The notes under the pieces are model-generated. The model made no database searches. It saw only the letters and a program-made list of their open reading frames with translations, and had not been told where the DNA came from. The translations under genes and the position numbers were made by a program. 7,337 nt of DNA from CAYMOV01 sp964392085 (lineage in GTDB: Bacteria > Oederibacteriota > Muellerivitia > Muellerivitales > Muellerivitaceae): NCBI GenBank assembly GCA_964392085.1, contig CAYMOV010000117.1:1-7337 (forward strand). Direction: 5' to 3'. Positions 1 to 6,226 of this stretch are shown here, in pieces; the stretch's first letter is position 1, and each line of letters opens with the position of its first letter.

Positions 1-4
1 CAGC

Positions 5-766
5 ATGGTGAAGCACGCCCATTCCTTGACGGTCCCGAAGAAACTCAAGGAATCCGAGGACTTCCTTTGCGAGGGCTATCACCTTCTCCGAGAGGCCTTG
101 GAGAGCGAACTTAAGATCAGGTATGTCCTTTCCACCGAGTCCGCCTCCCGGCGGGAGGAAGGGCGTGAGCTCTTCGCGTTGGCGGGCCGCAAGAAAGTCC
201 GTTGGGTCACCGCGGGAGAAAAAATCCTCCAATACCTCTCGGACCAACCCTCGCCCCAGGGTTTGGCCGCCGTGGTCAAGAAGCCGGAATTCCAGTGGCC
301 CCACGAAACGACGGACCTGGTCCTGGCCGTTCATGGAGTCCAGGATCCGGGCAACTTGGGGGCCCTTCTCCGTACGGCGGAGGCCGCCGGAGCGGGTGGG
401 ATTGTCTTGGCAGAAGGTTGTTGTGATCCATTCAACCCCAAGTCGGTTCGTGCCGCCATGGGATCCCTTTTCCGCCTCCCGGTCCAATCGGGCGTCGCTT
501 GGCGGGACGCCCAGGCGCAGTTCAAGGCTGGGAACCTCCAGACCGTGGCGCTTATGCCCCGAGGTTCCGTTTCCTTGGCGGAACTGAAACCGGAGCGGCG
601 GGTCTATTGGGTGGGGGCCGAAGGGGAAGGTTTGCCCCAGGATTTATCGGAAGCTTGCGACCTTCAAGCGCGGATTGAAATGAAGGGCCGGGTCGAGTCG
701 CTCAATGTTTCCGCTTCGGCCGCGATCGCCTTATTTTACAAGGGTTTCCGGGGCCCGGTTTCTTGA
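5..766 (+). CDS. TrmH/SpoU-family RNA 2'-O-methyltransferase, probably 5'-truncated by the window edge
   Basis: SPOUT-class methyltransferase expected to transfer a methyl group from S-adenosylmethionine to a ribose 2'-OH of rRNA or tRNA in the cytoplasm. All three SpoU motifs are visible: motif 1 around residues 111-134 (VQDPGNLGALLRTAEA, with the conserved Asn and Arg), motif 2 at 200-211 (YWVGAEGEGLP) and motif 3 at 230-244 (VESLNVSASAAIALF), which together form the knotted SAM site. The DPFNPKSVRAAMGSLFRLPV segment at 141-160 is also typical. Residues 1-90 resemble the SpoU substrate-binding N-domain. The first ATG in the window is at 5, but family members usually begin with a short stretch of the type S..NP.VK..; MVKHAHSL aligns with the end of that stretch and the frame is open to base 2, so the true start is likely upstream of the window. 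Family members are often found next to pheS, as here. The exact RNA target cannot be told from sequence. Confidence 0.9.
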   Translation: MVKHAHSLTVPKKLKESEDFLCEGYHLLREALESELKIRYVLSTESASRREEGRELFALAGRKKVRWVTAGEKILQYLSDQPSPQGLAAVVKKPEFQWPHETTDLVLAVHGVQDPGNLGALLRTAEAAGAGGIVLAEGCCDPFNPKSVRAAMGSLFRLPVQSGVAWRDAQAQFKAGNLQTVALMPRGSVSLAELKPERRVYWVGAEGEGLPQDLSEACDLQARIEMKGRVESLNVSASAAIALFYKGFRGPVS

Positions 767-791
767 CACCCCCCCACCCCGGTGATACACT
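763..791 (+). promoter_or_regulatory. Sigma70-type promoter for the small YqzL-like gene (and possibly pheS)
   Basis: A perfect -35 hexamer TTGACA lies at 763-768, overlapping the TGA stop of the methyltransferase gene. A -10-like TACACT (4 of 6 matches) lies at 786-791, and the spacer is exactly 17 bases. The spacer is almost pure cytosine on its left side (seven C, one A, four C). The predicted transcript start is near 798, which rules out the GTG at 782 as a start codon for the downstream small gene and favours the TTG at 821. Confidence 0.6.
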
Positions 792-820
792 TCAAAAAAG
801 TTCAAAAGGCGTCTTTCACC

Positions 821-985
821 TTGAGCCCAAAACCCAAAAAATCGAAACAGATCGACTCAAACGCCTACTGGAAGGTTTTTGAGCGAAATGGTTCCATTGG
901 GGCCTTTCTGATGTTCCACAAGACCCGCCGGCGGTCCAAAACCAAGTCTTCCCGGGCGAAATCCCGGCCCTCCTCCCGCGGCTGA
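821..985 (+). CDS. Small basic YqzL-like protein (54 aa)
   Basis: A short open frame encodes a core with YWKVFERNGSIGAFLMFHK at residues 16-34, which matches my recollection of the YqzL-like family pattern (WKVF..TG.I..YLL.K; about 47 aa in Bacillus). The core is flanked by a Lys-rich N-terminus and a basic Arg/Ser/Lys-rich tail (residues 35-54). The family has no established function that I know of. The start is chosen as TTG at 821, because the alternative GTG at 782 lies inside the upstream promoter. The ribosome-binding site is weak (AAAAGG at 804-809). It sits in the gap between the methyltransferase gene and pheS and may be co-transcribed with pheS. The highly basic composition would fit nucleic-acid binding, but that is a guess. 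Confidence that it is a real gene is moderate, because the assignment rests on one short motif. Confidence 0.55.
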   Translation: MSPKPKKSKQIDSNAYWKVFERNGSIGAFLMFHKTRRRSKTKSSRAKSRPSSRG

Positions 986-1013
986 AAACCCTCTCCGATT
1001 TAAAGAACCCCGT

Positions 1014-1019
1014 TATAAT
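1014..1019 (+). promoter_or_regulatory. Possible -10 box of a pheS promoter
   Basis: A perfect TATAAT lies 38 bases upstream of the pheS start. The sequence 17 bases further up (CTCTCC at 991-996) does not resemble a -35 hexamer and there is no extended -10 TG, so this is either a weak or activated promoter or chance. No Phe-rich leader peptide, attenuator hairpin or T-box was seen in the roughly 70-base leader. Confidence 0.35.
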
Positions 1020-1057
1020 GTCGTTCCGTTTCCGCATGTTTAAACCTCACCTGGAAC

Positions 1058-2083
1058 GTGATCGACTTGAACGATTCGATTGTCCTGCTTCAAAAAGAAG
1101 CCGAAACCGCCATTGCCCAGGCCCCCGATTTGAGGGCCCTGGAAGAGCTCCGGGTCCAATACCTCGGTAAAAAGGGGTCGGTGACCGAGTTGATGAAGCA
1201 GTTGGCCCAAGTCCCCCCGGCGGAAAAACCGGCATTCGGCAAGGCCTGTAACGAGCTGAAAAAACGCTTGGAAGGTCTCCTGGGGGATCGTCAAGCCTCC
1301 CTGGAAGACCTCGCACCGGTGGAACTGCCGAAGGGGTTCGACCCCACGCTTCCGGGCCGATCCATCCCTTGGGGCAAGGACCATCCCCTCACCGCCGTCA
1401 TGGACCAGATGGTGGATATCTTCAGGGATTTCGGGTTCGATGTGGCCGTCGGTCCCGACGTGGAAACCGACGCCTACAATTTCAAGGCCCTCAATTTCCC
1501 GGATGACCACCCGGCCCGGGACAGCCAGGACACCTTTTTCCTCCCGGACGCCCGACTCCTCCGGACCCACACCTCGCCCGTCCAGATCCGGGTCATGGAA
1601 AATAACCAACCACCCTTTAAATTCGTGGCTCCCGGACGGGTTTACCGGCATGAGGCGGTGGACGCCACCCACCACCATATCTTCCACCAGGTGGAGGGTT
1701 TCCTCGTGGATGAGGGCATCTCCTTCGCCCACCTAAAAGGGGTTTTGGACTCCTTCGTGAAGCGGTTTTTCGGCCCGGAAATCAAAACCCGGTTCCGGCC
1801 GTCCTTCTTCCCGTTCACCGAACCCAGCGCAGAAATGGACATTTCCTGCATCTTTTGCGGGGGACAAGGCTGCAGAATCTGCAAGCAATCGGGCTGGGTC
1901 GAAACCCTCGGGTGCGGCATGATCCACCCCAACGTGCTGAAGAACTGTAAAATCGACCCTGAACGCTGGACCGGGTTCGCGTTTGGGATGGGCGTGGAAC
2001 GGACCGCGATGTTCAAGTACCGGGTGGACGACATCCGGGCGTTTTACCAGAATGACGCGCGATTCCTCAAACAATTCGAGTAG
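1058..2083 (+). CDS. pheS: Phenylalanyl-tRNA synthetase alpha subunit
   Basis: Catalytic chain of the cytoplasmic alpha2-beta2 class II synthetase that attaches phenylalanine to tRNA-Phe using ATP. At 341 aa it is close to the usual length (E. coli about 327). Residues 1-90 form the coiled-coil tRNA-binding arm. The catalytic core starts near 100 and shows RTHTSPVQIRVM (169-180), class II motif 2 at about 193-214 (GRVYRHEAVDATHHHIFHQV) and motif 3 at 307-319 (GFAFGMGVERTAMF). A CxxC-x4-CxxC cluster sits at residues 264-275, followed by GW.ETLGCGMIHPNVL; this Cys-rich insert is known in a subset of bacterial PheS and may bind a metal. The GTG at 1058 is the start that keeps the normal N-terminus; its ribosome-binding site is weak. 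The usual pheT neighbour is missing: the next gene is a small membrane protein coupled to this stop codon. Confidence 0.96.
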   Translation: MIDLNDSIVLLQKEAETAIAQAPDLRALEELRVQYLGKKGSVTELMKQLAQVPPAEKPAFGKACNELKKRLEGLLGDRQASLEDLAPVELPKGFDPTLPGRSIPWGKDHPLTAVMDQMVDIFRDFGFDVAVGPDVETDAYNFKALNFPDDHPARDSQDTFFLPDARLLRTHTSPVQIRVMENNQPPFKFVAPGRVYRHEAVDATHHHIFHQVEGFLVDEGISFAHLKGVLDSFVKRFFGPEIKTRFRPSFFPFTEPSAEMDISCIFCGGQGCRICKQSGWVETLGCGMIHPNVLKNCKIDPERWTGFAFGMGVERTAMFKYRVDDIRAFYQNDARFLKQFE

Positions 2084-2087
2084 GAGG
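2082..2087 (+). promoter_or_regulatory. Strong ribosome-binding site overlapping the pheS stop codon
   Basis: A perfect AGGAGG overlaps the TAG stop of pheS and stands 8 bases before the GTG at 2096. It fixes the start of the next gene and suggests that its translation is coupled to pheS. Confidence 0.75.
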
Positions 2088-2095
2088 CCCCTTTC

Positions 2096-2581
2096 GTGAC
2101 TGAAGGACAACCGACCCCCTGGTACAAGAAGCCCGCGATCCAGAACACCCTGTTGATCTTGGGAACCCTGATCATCGCCTATTACATGGCTTATTTTGAG
2201 ATCATCCGACGGGCCCATGCGGCCTACGACCGGGGACAGGCCCTCTACGAGAAGCAGGAGTATCGGAAGGCCTTGTGGGAGTTCGAGGAATGCCAGGAGT
2301 TCTACCAACCGCCCCACAGCCGGTGGGTGGACCTTTCCGAGAAAAGGGAATGGGAATGCCGTGCCTACCTGGGGGACTGGACCCCGCCGGAGGGCCCGCT
2401 GGATGAGGACATCCGGCAAAGCCGGGCCCCTATCTACTCCAAGTACCAGGCGGAACTGGTCCAGATCGCCCCCGTTCCGGATTCCACCTACAACCCCATG
2501 CCCTTGACCCCGGCGGAACAAAAGGCCGCCGACCCGAAGGGGAAGAAGGCCAAGAAACCCAAGGAAGCCAAGAAGCCCTAA
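2096..2581 (+). CDS. Small single-pass membrane protein with TPR-like segment (hypothetical)
   Basis: Not a family I recognise by name. The 161-aa product has a short hydrophilic N-terminus, one clear membrane helix at about residues 15-34 (NTLLILGTLIIAYYMAYF), then a helical segment at 38-70 with the spacing of a tetratricopeptide repeat (AYDRGQALYEKQEYRKALWE). A Trp/Pro-rich middle follows, then a Lys/Pro/Ala-rich C-terminal tail from about 140. The arginines just after the helix (RR at 38-39) next to a weakly charged N-terminus leave the topology uncertain. It is translated from a GTG with an excellent ribosome-binding site and is directly downstream of pheS, 12 bases after its stop and before a strong terminator, so it shares the pheS transcript. 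Its position where pheT normally sits probably reflects gene rearrangement rather than a role in aminoacylation. Confidence 0.8.
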   Translation: MTEGQPTPWYKKPAIQNTLLILGTLIIAYYMAYFEIIRRAHAAYDRGQALYEKQEYRKALWEFEECQEFYQPPHSRWVDLSEKREWECRAYLGDWTPPEGPLDEDIRQSRAPIYSKYQAELVQIAPVPDSTYNPMPLTPAEQKAADPKGKKAKKPKEAKKP

Positions 2582-2592
2582 GGTTCAGCATG

Positions 2593-2629
2593 AAAAAGGC
2601 CGGGCGGAATTCCGCCCGGCCTTTTTTTT
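2593..2629 (+). terminator. Perfect rho-independent terminator ending the pheS transcript
   Basis: A 24-base perfect palindrome (GGCCGGGCGGAA at 2598-2609 and its complement at 2610-2621) is preceded by five A and followed by eight T. Allowing a small AATT loop, the stem is about ten GC-rich pairs and can extend through the A/T arms. It begins 11 bases after the stop codon of the membrane-protein gene. The flanking A and T tracts mean it could also work in the opposite direction. Confidence 0.95.
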
Positions 2630-2723
2630 AGGGCTTGAGGGAAGCGGGGAACTTTTCGGTATGGGATACGTCTTATTGTGGAAGTCTGATGCGATCCAAA
2701 TTCATTGACCCAAGAGGATGAAT

Positions 2724-3737
2724 ATGCAAAAAACGGGTATCTCTGCGGTGTTCAAGGGAATCGCGCTAGCTGGGATGATGGCCGCGGCCATTTGTCTCGA
2801 CGCAAGTTTGGGTATGTCCAAACCGCGGATTGAAGTGTCTTTGCCGAACCCTAGTTCCGCCTTGGACTGGAAATATTTTAACCCGATCAACGCCGGCACC
2901 GCCGTCTTGAACCTCATCGTGCCCTTGCCGAGTACGGACTTTAAGGCCGAAAACGAAATCAAAGACCAGATAGAGAAAGGTCAAGCCAAGATTTGGATGA
3001 ACGGCCAAGAGATGGAGTTCAAGCGTGGAGGTGGGGGCGAAAGCCAGGCCGGCGCGATGCGGGAACATTCATTCGGCTTTAATGTGTATCCGGGCGCACC
3101 TGGGTCCAAGAAGCTGAAGATCCAAATCGGCAAATGGAAGGCTGAAACTTCCTTCGAATACCGGCCCATGTCGGCGGTTTTCATCGTTGGGCCTCCGGAT
3201 GACCAGGAAGGTTTGTTCGCCCCCGAAGTCAACCCGATCCATTGGGATGGGTATTACTTGGACCCCCAAAGTGTCCGTGTCTCGATCAACGGCCTCCCGG
3301 TCAAGCCGAGGTTTTCCTCCGAGGGACCAGATGGTTTTCACTTGAGCGGTTCGATCGAACCGGCCTTTTCGGCCGGTCAAAACACCCTTGAAGTCGACGC
3401 GGCGGACGGTTCGGGTAACACGCGCGTGGCACGAACGGAGTTCTATTTTTATCCGAGAAACAAGGTGGCCGTGAACGACGTTTTCTTCCTGCGGGAAGGC
3501 CGAATCGGCGGCAATATGGGGCCTTTTTACCATGTGAACCTTCAGGGGAAATCGGTGGTGGAAACACCGGCCGAGAAATATACCGGTTCGCCCGTGCGGA
3601 TCAGCCGGGGGTATTACTTCGACCGGTTGAAGGCCGTGAAGCCGGGGAAAAGTACCGTGACGGTTTGGGAAACCAATATGAGAAATGAGAACCAACATAA
3701 GGTGTTTGAGGTTCATATCGAAGTGGTCAAGAAATAG
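2724..3737 (+). CDS. Exported protein with Ig-like beta-sandwich modules (hypothetical)
   Basis: A 337-aa protein with a signal peptide: basic start (MQKTGISAVFKG), hydrophobic core IALAGMMAAAICL, and a likely cleavage site around residues 27-32. The mature part is rich in alternating beta-strand patterns. Residues 180-245 look like a bacterial Ig-like domain (SVRVSINGLPV ... SAGQNTLEVDAADGSGNTRV). The C-terminus (residues 290-337; LKAVKPGKSTVTVWETN ... VFEVHIEV) ends in the type of strand motif seen in Big/cadherin-like folds and in the N-domain of pilus secretins of the CpaC type. I cannot name the family; an adhesin, surface or periplasmic scaffold protein is likely. An ATG at 2718 is also in frame, but AAGAGG (2712-2717) touches it directly and stands 6 bases from the ATG at 2724, which is therefore preferred. 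It lies alone between the strong terminator and a convergent operon; no convincing promoter was seen in the 90-base upstream gap. Confidence 0.85.
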   Translation: MQKTGISAVFKGIALAGMMAAAICLDASLGMSKPRIEVSLPNPSSALDWKYFNPINAGTAVLNLIVPLPSTDFKAENEIKDQIEKGQAKIWMNGQEMEFKRGGGGESQAGAMREHSFGFNVYPGAPGSKKLKIQIGKWKAETSFEYRPMSAVFIVGPPDDQEGLFAPEVNPIHWDGYYLDPQSVRVSINGLPVKPRFSSEGPDGFHLSGSIEPAFSAGQNTLEVDAADGSGNTRVARTEFYFYPRNKVAVNDVFFLREGRIGGNMGPFYHVNLQGKSVVETPAEKYTGSPVRISRGYYFDRLKAVKPGKSTVTVWETNMRNENQHKVFEVHIEVVKK

Positions 3738-3766
3738 ACCCTAGTGGATGACCCGTTCTGGTTTAT

Positions 3767-3789
3767 CCCGCCCCCGGGTATAAGGCGGG
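3767..3789. terminator. Weak GC hairpin between convergent genes
   Basis: CCCGCC (3767-3772) and GGCGGG (3784-3789) can pair around an 11-base loop that itself contains CCCGGG. It lies in the 81-base gap where the plus-strand exported-protein gene and the minus-strand operon converge, the expected place for a terminator. There is no T-run on either side, so it is at best a weak or factor-dependent terminator. Confidence 0.3.
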
Positions 3790-3818
3790 TGACATTGACC
3801 TGTGCACTCGGCGGGGGT

Positions 3819-5855
3819 TTAAGAGGAGTGTTCCGCTTGTTTGAGTTGCGAGTCGAAAGACGCACGGAAGGGGAGCTTTTTCAGCTGTTGGTCATCGTCG
3901 TTCCACTCGAAGAGGGGTTGTAGCACTGCGGTATCACCTTCCAATCCCAGAACCTCATGGATGTGCGTGACGGCCCTTTTTCCCCCCGGTAGGCGGCTTT
4001 GTTGGACGATGAGGTGTACCGCCCGCACTACCTGCTCCCGGATGGCCCGGAGGGGAAGGTCGAGTCCCGCCAAGAGGCACATGGTTTCCAGCCGAGAGAC
4101 CGCGTCCCGGGGCGAGTTGGCGTGGCAGGTGGTCAGGGAGCCGTCATGGCCGGTGTTCATGGCCTGAAGCATGTCCAGGGCCTCCCCTCCCCGGACTTCC
4201 CCCACGACGATCCGATCCGGCCTCATCCGGAGGGAGTTGATGACGAGGTCCCGGATGGAGACCCGGCCCTTTCCCTCCAGATTCGCCGGACGTCCCTCCA
4301 ACCGGACCACGTGGTCTTGGGACAACTGGAGCTCCGCGGAGTCTTCAATGGTGACAACACGCTCTTCCGGCGGGATCAGTGAGGAGAGGACGTTCAATAG
4401 GGTCGTTTTGCCGGAACCCGTGCCGCCGGAAACCACGATATTCTTCTTCGCCCGGACGCAGGCTCCCAAAAAGGAAGCGGCTTCCCCCGTCAGGGATCCC
4501 AAGCGGACCAAGTCGGTGACGGTCAATTTTCGCTTGGAAAACTTACGGATGGTTAAGGTCGAGCCGTCCAGGCTCAAGGGCGGGATGATGGCGTTGACGC
4601 GGGATCCGTCGGCCAATCTTCCATCCACATAGGGTTGGCTTTCGTCGATTCGACGTCCCAAAGGCGCGAGGATCCGCTCGATGGTGGTCCGGAGCTGGGC
4701 TTCGTCCAAAAAGCAGATCGGCGAACTTTCCAGTCGGCCGGACTTCTCGAGAAAGACCCGATGGGGACCGTTGACCATGATTTCAGTCACGGAATCGTCC
4801 CGCAGGAGGGGTTCCAGGGGGCCCAACCCAAAGGCGAGCTGAAGGGTTTCCTCCAACAAGGCTTTCCTCTCCTCGCGATCCAACCCTGGGTATTGAAGGA
4901 CCAAGGATTCCAGGATCTCCCGCGCCATCGGTTCCAAATCGTTGCGGTTCAAAACGAGGGAAGCCTGGCTCGTTCCTAAAAGGCCTTTTTCCCTTAACTG
5001 GGCGAGAATTTTTTGGTGAAGCTCTTGGGCTTGATTCAAACGTTCGGGAGTAACAAACTTGGGTATCGCGTTCGTCCGGTTGCTGGATGCTCCTGCGGTT
5101 GGAACGATTTGGGGCATGGGGGTTATAGCGCGCCATTCGACCTTGGAATCCAGGAAGGGATCCAAGATCGGCTGTAGAACTTTCGAAATAGACGCGGGGA
5201 GGCCTTTCGGACCGTTCCATTGAAGGCCGGCGGTGGGCCCCCCATAGGAAAGGTTACGTAGTCCCATGCTTCCCGAAGTTAATAGGGTCAAATCCCTGGG
5301 AAAGGGCTGATCGGGATGGGTTTGATTCACCACCCAAAGAATATGGCCGGCTCCTCCCATGGGGATGGATAGGCCAGGGCCCCTTTTGTGGGCCAGGACC
5401 AACCCCAGGGGATCGGGGGTCGTCACGACGACAAGCTGATGGCAACGGGCCAGCCAAACCTCGGACCGGGGTTCTGAAAATCCTGATAGGTCCAAGATCA
5501 ACCATTGAAGAGGGTCGTTGAGCTGGTCGATCCAATCATGGAGTATGCCGGGTTCGTAAGTATGGAAAGACCCCTGGGTCAGCGGGATGTGGTACGCGCC
5601 CTCGGGAGAAGCGGTGAGGTAGGAATCGAGGACCCTGGTATTCCATACGCCGGTGTATTCCTTGAGGCCCGACAGGGGTCGTGAGGGATTCTCCAGTCCC
5701 ATGAAGTGGGACGCGGGGGAGTCTGAGGAGGATTCCACCATGCCAACTTGCCTGGGAAATTGAGCCGCGAGAAGACGAGACAAGCCAGCCGCGAGGTAAG
5801 TGGCGCCCACTCCACCTTTGATCCCGACTACGCCGATTCGGCGCGCGGACGTCAC
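3819..5855 (-). CDS. CpaE/TadZ-like ParA-type domain fused to CpaF/TadA secretion ATPase
   Basis: A single uninterrupted 678-aa frame joins two normally separate Tad (Flp) pilus proteins. Residues 1-240 form a ParA/MinD-type P-loop domain of the CpaE/TadZ sort. KGGVGATYLA at 13-22 keeps the signature lysine of the deviant Walker A but has Ala in place of the second lysine, as often in CpaE/TadZ; WLILDLSG near 118-125 is the Walker B-like strand, and no receiver domain precedes it. A Pro/Ser/Asn-rich linker spans 244-269. Residues 270-678 form a complete CpaF/TadA hexameric ATPase: N-domain, Walker A GGTGSGKT (477-484), Asp box VVTIEDSAEL, Walker B RIVVGEVRGGEA (548-559) and His box TGHDGSLTTCHANSPRDA (568-585). 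TadA-type ATPases power assembly of Flp pili from the cytoplasmic side, and TadZ localises the machine at the pole. The GTG at 5855 is chosen because it makes a GTGA overlap with the upstream stop and has GGGA before it; an in-frame TTG at 5873 would add six residues. No tadB/tadC gene follows. Confidence 0.93.
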   Translation of the reverse strand: MTSARRIGVVGIKGGVGATYLAAGLSRLLAAQFPRQVGMVESSSDSPASHFMGLENPSRPLSGLKEYTGVWNTRVLDSYLTASPEGAYHIPLTQGSFHTYEPGILHDWIDQLNDPLQWLILDLSGFSEPRSEVWLARCHQLVVVTTPDPLGLVLAHKRGPGLSIPMGGAGHILWVVNQTHPDQPFPRDLTLLTSGSMGLRNLSYGGPTAGLQWNGPKGLPASISKVLQPILDPFLDSKVEWRAITPMPQIVPTAGASSNRTNAIPKFVTPERLNQAQELHQKILAQLREKGLLGTSQASLVLNRNDLEPMAREILESLVLQYPGLDREERKALLEETLQLAFGLGPLEPLLRDDSVTEIMVNGPHRVFLEKSGRLESSPICFLDEAQLRTTIERILAPLGRRIDESQPYVDGRLADGSRVNAIIPPLSLDGSTLTIRKFSKRKLTVTDLVRLGSLTGEAASFLGACVRAKKNIVVSGGTGSGKTTLLNVLSSLIPPEERVVTIEDSAELQLSQDHVVRLEGRPANLEGKGRVSIRDLVINSLRMRPDRIVVGEVRGGEALDMLQAMNTGHDGSLTTCHANSPRDAVSRLETMCLLAGLDLPLRAIREQVVRAVHLIVQQSRLPGGKRAVTHIHEVLGLEGDTAVLQPLFEWNDDDQQLKKLPFRASFDSQLKQAEHSS

Positions 5856-6226
5856 GGCAGGTCCCAGACCCAAACTTCCCAGAAGCCGGCCCCACTTTGC
5901 GGTTCGTGGTAGCGGGCGACTCGAAAGATGCCGTCCTGTCCCTTCAGGACGAATTCGTGGACCGTTTCCAGGTCCCGATCAAATAATGCGTGCGGCGTAT
6001 CATGACTGTATTGGATGACTTGGCCCCAGGCGGCCGGGATCAGGGGCTTATGGAGGACGATGGCCTTGGGGGCGTTGAGATCCGAGGAGGAAGTTGAGGC
6101 GGAGTCGGATAGGGTTGCGGAGGTAGGTGTCGCGGTTTGGGAATAAGAGCCGGACGCGATCAAAAGCCACCCCCCCAGGCACAACCCAACCGCGGCTATG
6201 CTGTTCCGTGAGGACATGGAATTCAA
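5852..6226 (-). CDS. Small exported protein of unknown family
   Basis: The 124-aa product has an N-terminal signal (Arg near residue 7, hydrophobic IAAVGLCLGGWLLIASGS at 10-27), a Ser/Thr/Ala-rich linker at about 28-50, and a compact 70-residue domain rich in aromatic residues and His (AAWGQVIQYSHDTPHALF ... FWEVWVWDLP). The Cys at 16 is not in a lipobox context, so signal peptidase I or retention as a membrane anchor is more likely than lipidation. I do not recognise the C-terminal domain. The start is the TTG at 6226, which overlaps the upstream stop as TTGA; an ATG at 6217 is in frame and equally plausible, giving 121 aa. Its own stop overlaps the start of the secretion-ATPase gene by four bases, so it is embedded in a coupled operon and probably works in the envelope alongside the products on either side. 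Confidence 0.8.
   Translation of the reverse strand: MNSMSSRNSIAAVGLCLGGWLLIASGSYSQTATPTSATLSDSASTSSSDLNAPKAIVLHKPLIPAAWGQVIQYSHDTPHALFDRDLETVHEFVLKGQDGIFRVARYHEPQSGAGFWEVWVWDLP

Noticed and set aside
782..820. GTG at 782 as start of the small YqzL-like gene
   Set aside because: It lies between the -35 and -10 boxes of a good promoter and has no ribosome-binding site, so a transcript from that promoter would begin downstream of it.
986..1057. Possible attenuator or T-box controlling pheS
   Set aside because: The leader is about 70 bases or shorter, contains no Phe-rich leader peptide, no T-box consensus and no stable terminator hairpin with a T-run.
1040..1732. 230-aa open frame on the minus strand inside pheS
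   Set aside because: It is antisense to a confident pheS, has no recognisable domain and is rich in Gly/Val/His as expected from reading GC-rich codons backwards.
1733..2521. 262-aa open frame on the minus strand across the end of pheS and the membrane-protein gene
   Set aside because: It spans two real plus-strand genes and shows no family motif; it is a shadow of their codon bias.
3069..3716. 215-aa open frame on the minus strand inside the exported Ig-like protein gene
   Set aside because: The plus-strand frame has a signal peptide and ribosome-binding site; the antisense frame has neither.
3819..5855. The large protein as an assembly artefact of two genes
   Set aside because: The frame is continuous, codon use is uniform, and the linker is a plausible Pro/Ser-rich hinge; no homopolymer or stop codon sits at the junction. 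Raw reads would still be needed for certainty.
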